Part shown: piece after piece, positions 60,275 to 64,000 of the stretch
Numbering within the stretch: the first letter of the stretch is position 1
Layout: the number at the start of each line of letters is the position of its first letter
Assembly (NCBI RefSeq): GCF_001591345.1
Contig: NZ_BCUS01000003.1
Coordinates: 1-64,000, forward strand
Source of the DNA: Variovorax boronicumulans NBRC 103145
GTDB lineage: Bacteria > Pseudomonadota > Gammaproteobacteria > Burkholderiales > Burkholderiaceae_C
Direction: 5' to 3'
DNA: 64,000 nucleotides
Made by a program: the position numbers and the translations under genes
The notes under the pieces: model-generated
What the model was told of the DNA's origin: nothing
Database searches by the model: none
The model's input: the letters and a program-made list of their open reading frames with translations, nothing else

Positions 60275-62554
60275 TCAGGAGCGCGGCAATCCCAACCCAT
60301 GCAGAGCGATCAAGTTCCGCTGAATCTCCGCCGTGCCACCGCCGATCACGGTCACGATCGAAAAACGCAGCAGTTGCTCGAACCGGCCCGCGGCGACCGC
60401 GCCATGCGCCCCCTTGGATAGCGTCGCCGCAGCGCCCAGAATATCGAGCGAGACTTGCCCCAACTGCTCCATCAGTTCGCCGGTGTACGCCTTGCTCATG
60501 GCGGCTTCATGGATCGGGGCCTTGCCTTTCTCCGCCATTTCAATACTGTTCATGAACAACTGCCGTCCGGCCTCGACCTGGGCGGCGAGCGCTCCAATGC
60601 GATCACGAACGGCACCATCGGTACGGCCTGATTGCAGGCTGTCGTCGACCTCGCGCACGCATCGGACCAAGCATTCGAATTCGGCACGCGCGTTAGCGAT
60701 GAAACTGCCCATCATCATTCGCTCGGTGGCCAATGCGGAGGTGAGGATCGTCCAACCTTGGTTGACCTCACCGACAAGCGCATGTGCAGATACTCGCACG
60801 TTGTCGAGGAATTCTTGGCAGAAAGTGTGCCCGTACATGGCCATCGACGGGCGCACCGTGAGACCCGGAGTCTTCATTGGCACGATGAAGAGGCTGATGC
60901 CGGCGTGCGGCCGCTGCGCAGTCCGATCGGTGCGCGCCGCTAGCCACATGTAGTCGGCTTTCTCTGCGGCCGTGGTCCAGATTTTCTGTCCGTTGATCAC
61001 CCATTCGTCGCCGTCGCGCTCGGCGGTGGTCTGCATCGAGGCGAGGTCGGAGCCCGAGCCGGGTTCGCTGTAGCCTAGGCAGAAGGTGATTTCCCCGCGA
61101 GCGAGCTTGGGAAGGAACTCAGCCTTCTGCGCTGGCGTGCCGAACGACATCAGGGCATGAGCCTGGATGTCCCCACGGCCACCCATCGGCGCGCCAACGC
61201 GCTGAATTTCTTCCATGAAAGCCAATTGCTCGCGGGGCGTGCGGCCTTCGCCGCCGTAGGCGCTGGGCCAACTCAGACTGTTCCATCCTTTGCGGCCCAG
61301 CAATGCGGTGAACCTGGTGTCGTAGCCCCATTCTTCGTACGGTCGGTCAATCTCGTCTTCCCGGCTTTCGGGCACCCAGTTGTCCTTCAGCCAGTCGCGC
61401 ACTTCCACGCGAAATGCATTGCCCGCAGTCCCCAGGTCCTGTTCTGGAAGTGCCTGCCCCTGGTCGAGCAGCGCCTGGGCCAATTGCTCCCGGGCACGGC
61501 GCACCCCACCCAGGCGTGCCAGGTCGGCATGAATTCGCCGGAAATGCCGAGGTGCCTCATGTTCTTCCGAGTAGCCGACGGCACCGAAGGTGTGGTGCAC
61601 CTCCAGCGCCAGCCGGCGCAGAGCAGGGCCGGCAAAAGCGCGCGCGCTCGCGCCGAGCACACGCCAGTTGTCCATGCCGAAGTCGTAGCTGCGGGCCGCG
61701 TTGTTCAGCAATAGCCTCGCAGCCTCCAGGCTCATCAGAGCGTTCGCGAGCTTGTGCTGAAGTGCCTGGAAGCGGCCGATCGGTTGGCCGAACTGACGGC
61801 GTTCCTTCGCATATTCGACCGCCATGTCGAAGCCGCGCTGTGCAGCACCTAGACTGCGCGCCAGCAAGGCCAGCCCTGCGATCTGGTGGAGATCCTCGGC
61901 CAGTTGCTGCGAAATGGCCAAAGGGACTGCGGCCACGCAGTCGAAGGTCAGCCGAGCCAAGGGCGGGATCGCCAGACCCGGCGTTTCCTCGATGGCCAGA
62001 CCCGGTGCACCGCGCGGCACAACTACCAGCAATGGACCTTGGTCGGCCAGCACGAGCACGTGAGTGGCTGTCGCACAGCCCTCGGCAAAGTCCACGCACC
62101 CTTGCAACCGATCACTGTTCCACCGAAGCGTGCCAGCGCACGGATCGCCGTCAAAGCTGCCCAGGGCGAAGGCGATAGTGGCGTCGCCCCGATGGAGCGC
62201 GTCCAGCAACGCATCCGTTTCCTGCGAACTGCTTCGCAGCGGCGAAAGCACAATATTCACAAGCACGGCGCCGACCAGCGGCGCGGGACAGCCCGCACGC
62301 CCCAGTTCTTCCAGCGCCACAGTAATCTCGCGCAGACCGCCTTCGAGCGGATCGCGGCCCAGGCTTGCCACACCCTGTTCCGCCAGTGCGTGCCAGATCG
62401 ACGCAATCGCTTGCGTGTCGGCAGCCAGCGCTACGGCGCGCTCGGCGGGCCAGAGCCGTTCAAGCAGACGGCGCAGGCTTTCGCGCAACATCTCCCGCTC
62501 TTCGTCGCTCGGCAGCATTTCGGGGGCAGGCACAGCGCGCTCTTCTTCTGCCAT
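60275..62554 (-). CDS. Fused double acyl-CoA dehydrogenase
   Basis: A 759-residue protein containing two complete acyl-CoA dehydrogenase modules. The first (about 15-375) has a weak FAD/substrate middle part but a good C-terminal helix bundle (ERRQFGQPIGRFQALQHKLA, then HHTFGAVGYSEEHEAPRHFR). The second (about 385-759) has FCLGYSEPGSGSDLASMQT, NGQKIWTTAAEKADY and GGGTAEIQRNLIALHGLGLP. Steroid and cyclic-acid dehydrogenases of the FadE26/27 (ChsE) type are alpha2beta2 heterotetramers of a degenerate and an active subunit. This gene joins both halves in one chain. A MalT-like regulator is next upstream. Confidence 0.9.
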   Translation of the reverse strand: MAEEERAVPAPEMLPSDEEREMLRESLRRLLERLWPAERAVALAADTQAIASIWHALAEQGVASLGRDPLEGGLREITVALEELGRAGCPAPLVGAVLVNIVLSPLRSSSQETDALLDALHRGDATIAFALGSFDGDPCAGTLRWNSDRLQGCVDFAEGCATATHVLVLADQGPLLVVVPRGAPGLAIEETPGLAIPPLARLTFDCVAAVPLAISQQLAEDLHQIAGLALLARSLGAAQRGFDMAVEYAKERRQFGQPIGRFQALQHKLANALMSLEAARLLLNNAARSYDFGMDNWRVLGASARAFAGPALRRLALEVHHTFGAVGYSEEHEAPRHFRRIHADLARLGGVRRAREQLAQALLDQGQALPEQDLGTAGNAFRVEVRDWLKDNWVPESREDEIDRPYEEWGYDTRFTALLGRKGWNSLSWPSAYGGEGRTPREQLAFMEEIQRVGAPMGGRGDIQAHALMSFGTPAQKAEFLPKLARGEITFCLGYSEPGSGSDLASMQTTAERDGDEWVINGQKIWTTAAEKADYMWLAARTDRTAQRPHAGISLFIVPMKTPGLTVRPSMAMYGHTFCQEFLDNVRVSAHALVGEVNQGWTILTSALATERMMMGSFIANARAEFECLVRCVREVDDSLQSGRTDGAVRDRIGALAAQVEAGRQLFMNSIEMAEKGKAPIHEAAMSKAYTGELMEQLGQVSLDILGAAATLSKGAHGAVAAGRFEQLLRFSIVTVIGGGTAEIQRNLIALHGLGLPRS

Positions 62555-62663
62555 ACGACATCTTTCGTGTGGAGCAGTCCGACCTCTGGACTGCGCCGAA
62601 GATTCTGGTGTGCGCCAGAAAAGCGATCACCCCTCTTTTCGAGTGGAGCCTGCGGCAAGCGAC

Positions 62664-64000
62664 TCAGTCGATCAGTCCGCGCTTGCGTGCCACCATCACC
62701 GCGTCGTACCGGCTCGGGACGCCAAGCTTGCCGAAGATGCTCTTCAGGTTCCACTTTACGGTTTCGAGCGTGATATTCAGGGTCAGCGCGATCCGCTTGT
62801 TGGACATCGATTGACCGAGCAGTTGCAGGATCTCGATCTCGCGCGGCTTCATGTTTTGGTCCTGCACCGCAGCCTCTCGCAAGGGTAGTCGGGATGTGCG
62901 CGCGGCATCGGCTCGCTGCAGCAGGTCGGCGAGGTAATCCCGGGTGTCGCCGGCCTCCAGCGTCGTCACCAGTTTCCTGAGTAGAACATGCAGGGCTTCG
63001 CCTTCGTCCAACACGGTGCGCACCAGACCCAAACGCAGCGCGGCCTCAATGCCGACCATTAGCCCGTGTCTCGATTCCGCCTCGCGCCCCATCTGATCGA
63101 AGGCGCAGCCTGACAGTAGGTCGGCCAGCACCACGCTCTTTTGGCGGGCGAACGTGACGCCGTGCTGCCGCAGGCGCCCGAGCGCAGGCAATGCCGCGTC
63201 CCCGTGGCCTTCGGCTAGAGCGAGGCGCGCCGCCGCCAGCGCGGCAATAGCGTCGATTTCGGCAAGGAAACCCGCGGCGCCGCGATGGCGTTCAGCCAGC
63301 GCATCGAGCTCGGCCTGTATCTGCTGCGCGATCTCCTGGCGGCCAAGCCGCAGATGTAGGCGCGCCTGCTCGGCCAGCACATACGCCAATGGGCGATCGA
63401 GCGCTTGGTCGCGATATTGGGATTCGTCTTCGGCCAGACCCTGGAGCGTTTCTAGTGGTGACAGTTGCACGCCCGCCAGCCGGTTACGCGCGATGAGGGC
63501 GCGCACCATCGGCTCCGGGGACGAGAAGCGCAGCAGATCGAGGCGGTGGGCGAGCACGTCGCGCGCCTCGGCGAGGCGATCAGCTTCGTAGTACGCATCG
63601 GCGGCGAAAGCCGCGCAGTTCACGGCAGACACCGAGCGGCGGCCGTGCGCGTCCTCGGAGCGCACAACCAGCGGCCCGGCAATCCGGATCGCCTCCGTGT
63701 TGGAGCCCTCCAGTAGATGGCTAAGTAGCAAGGTCGACTCGGCCACTAGCGCCATGTCGTCCAACAACTCTGCACGCGACAGGCGTGCGAGGTTGCGGTG
63801 CAGGCTCCGTGCGTCGGCGTAGCGGCCTTCCGCACAATACGCAAAGCTGAGTATGGCTAGGTGGGCCTGGCGCAGGAACCGTTCCTGCAAGGCATCGAAG
63901 TCCGAAGGCGCGATCAGCGCCAACGCGGCACTGGTGTCATCGCGCTGAAGCGCGATACTGGCGCGCAGGTAGCGTGCGTGCAGGGCGAACTCGGGGGCCA
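62664..64000 (-). CDS. MalT-like LuxR-family regulator, C-terminal part (truncated by window)
   Basis: The frame is open to the end of the window, so the N-terminal NTPase part lies beyond it. About 445 residues are visible: helical sensor repeats and, at the C-terminus, the LuxR helix-turn-helix MKPREIEILQLLGQSMSNKR with LTLNITLETVKWNLKSIFGK and LGVPSRYDAVMVARKRG. It resembles the regulator at 23223-26009 in architecture. It lies 109 bases upstream of the double dehydrogenase gene, on the same strand, and likely controls it. Confidence 0.9.
   Translation of the reverse strand, partial: APEFALHARYLRASIALQRDDTSAALALIAPSDFDALQERFLRQAHLAILSFAYCAEGRYADARSLHRNLARLSRAELLDDMALVAESTLLLSHLLEGSNTEAIRIAGPLVVRSEDAHGRRSVSAVNCAAFAADAYYEADRLAEARDVLAHRLDLLRFSSPEPMVRALIARNRLAGVQLSPLETLQGLAEDESQYRDQALDRPLAYVLAEQARLHLRLGRQEIAQQIQAELDALAERHRGAAGFLAEIDAIAALAAARLALAEGHGDAALPALGRLRQHGVTFARQKSVVLADLLSGCAFDQMGREAESRHGLMVGIEAALRLGLVRTVLDEGEALHVLLRKLVTTLEAGDTRDYLADLLQRADAARTSRLPLREAAVQDQNMKPREIEILQLLGQSMSNKRIALTLNITLETVKWNLKSIFGKLGVPSRYDAVMVARKRGLID

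Noticed and set aside
1..64000. CRISPR array, rRNA or intact insertion sequence
   Set aside because: No regularly spaced repeats, rRNA-like sequence or transposase with flanking inverted repeats was seen anywhere.

Overview
The window is a GC-rich bacterial chromosome segment. A TamB C-terminus, Bug-type tricarboxylate-transporter binding protein, Burkholderiales-type porin, PrpD/MmgE, class III CoA-transferase and many acyl-CoA dehydrogenases point to a betaproteobacterium, probably Burkholderiales and most like Comamonadaceae (Variovorax/Acidovorax type). This taxonomic call is an inference from gene content; no marker gene is present.

Layout. (1) 1-3034: the 3' part of tamB and a tRNA-Arg(CCT). 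(2) 3014-35817: a putative integrative element of about 33 kb. It lies between the 3' end of the tRNA and a near-copy of that end (one-base gap), and it carries a tyrosine recombinase next to the tRNA. Its left arm holds the intact integrase, a decayed second integrase, an AlpA-like regulator and a replication-like set (CHC2 zinc-finger protein, DUF3987 protein, small palindrome-containing protein). Next come two paralogous ~31-residue membrane peptides flanking a GIY-YIG protein, and a defence block: a two-gene CBASS (patatin effector plus CD-NTase) with an MltR-like and a DUF5677-like neighbour. The right part is metabolic cargo: a branched-chain-amino-acid-type ABC importer, a quinone oxidoreductase, a MalT-like regulator with a kinase/SDR/acyl-CoA dehydrogenase set resembling the 4-hydroxyacyl-CoA (Lva) pathway, a GntR regulator, and a MerR-controlled group (alpha/beta hydrolase, DJ-1-like, acetoacetate-decarboxylase-like, epimerase-like). 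(3) 35818-39545: a scarred zone with repeats unlike those of the element, a leuD fragment, a secreted MORN-like protein and a broken esterase gene. (4) 39546-47910: a TetR-controlled catabolic operon (cyclase, FAH hydrolase, thiolase, Bug protein, acyl-CoA ligase) followed by a porin. (5) 48106-59627: a second catabolic cluster with an MFS transporter, a secreted cyclase, LysR and GntR regulators and a seven-gene amidase / CoA-transferase / hydratase / deacetylase / PrpD / dehydrogenase operon. Two identical 20-bp AT-rich palindromes link it as a probable GntR regulon. (6) 60275-64000: a fused double acyl-CoA dehydrogenase and a MalT-like LuxR regulator running off the window.

No complete pathway substrate can be read from the sequence. 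The common theme is CoA-dependent breakdown of imported organic acids, amides or cyclic compounds, with a mobile defence island inserted at a tRNA gene. No rRNA, CRISPR array or intact insertion sequence was seen.
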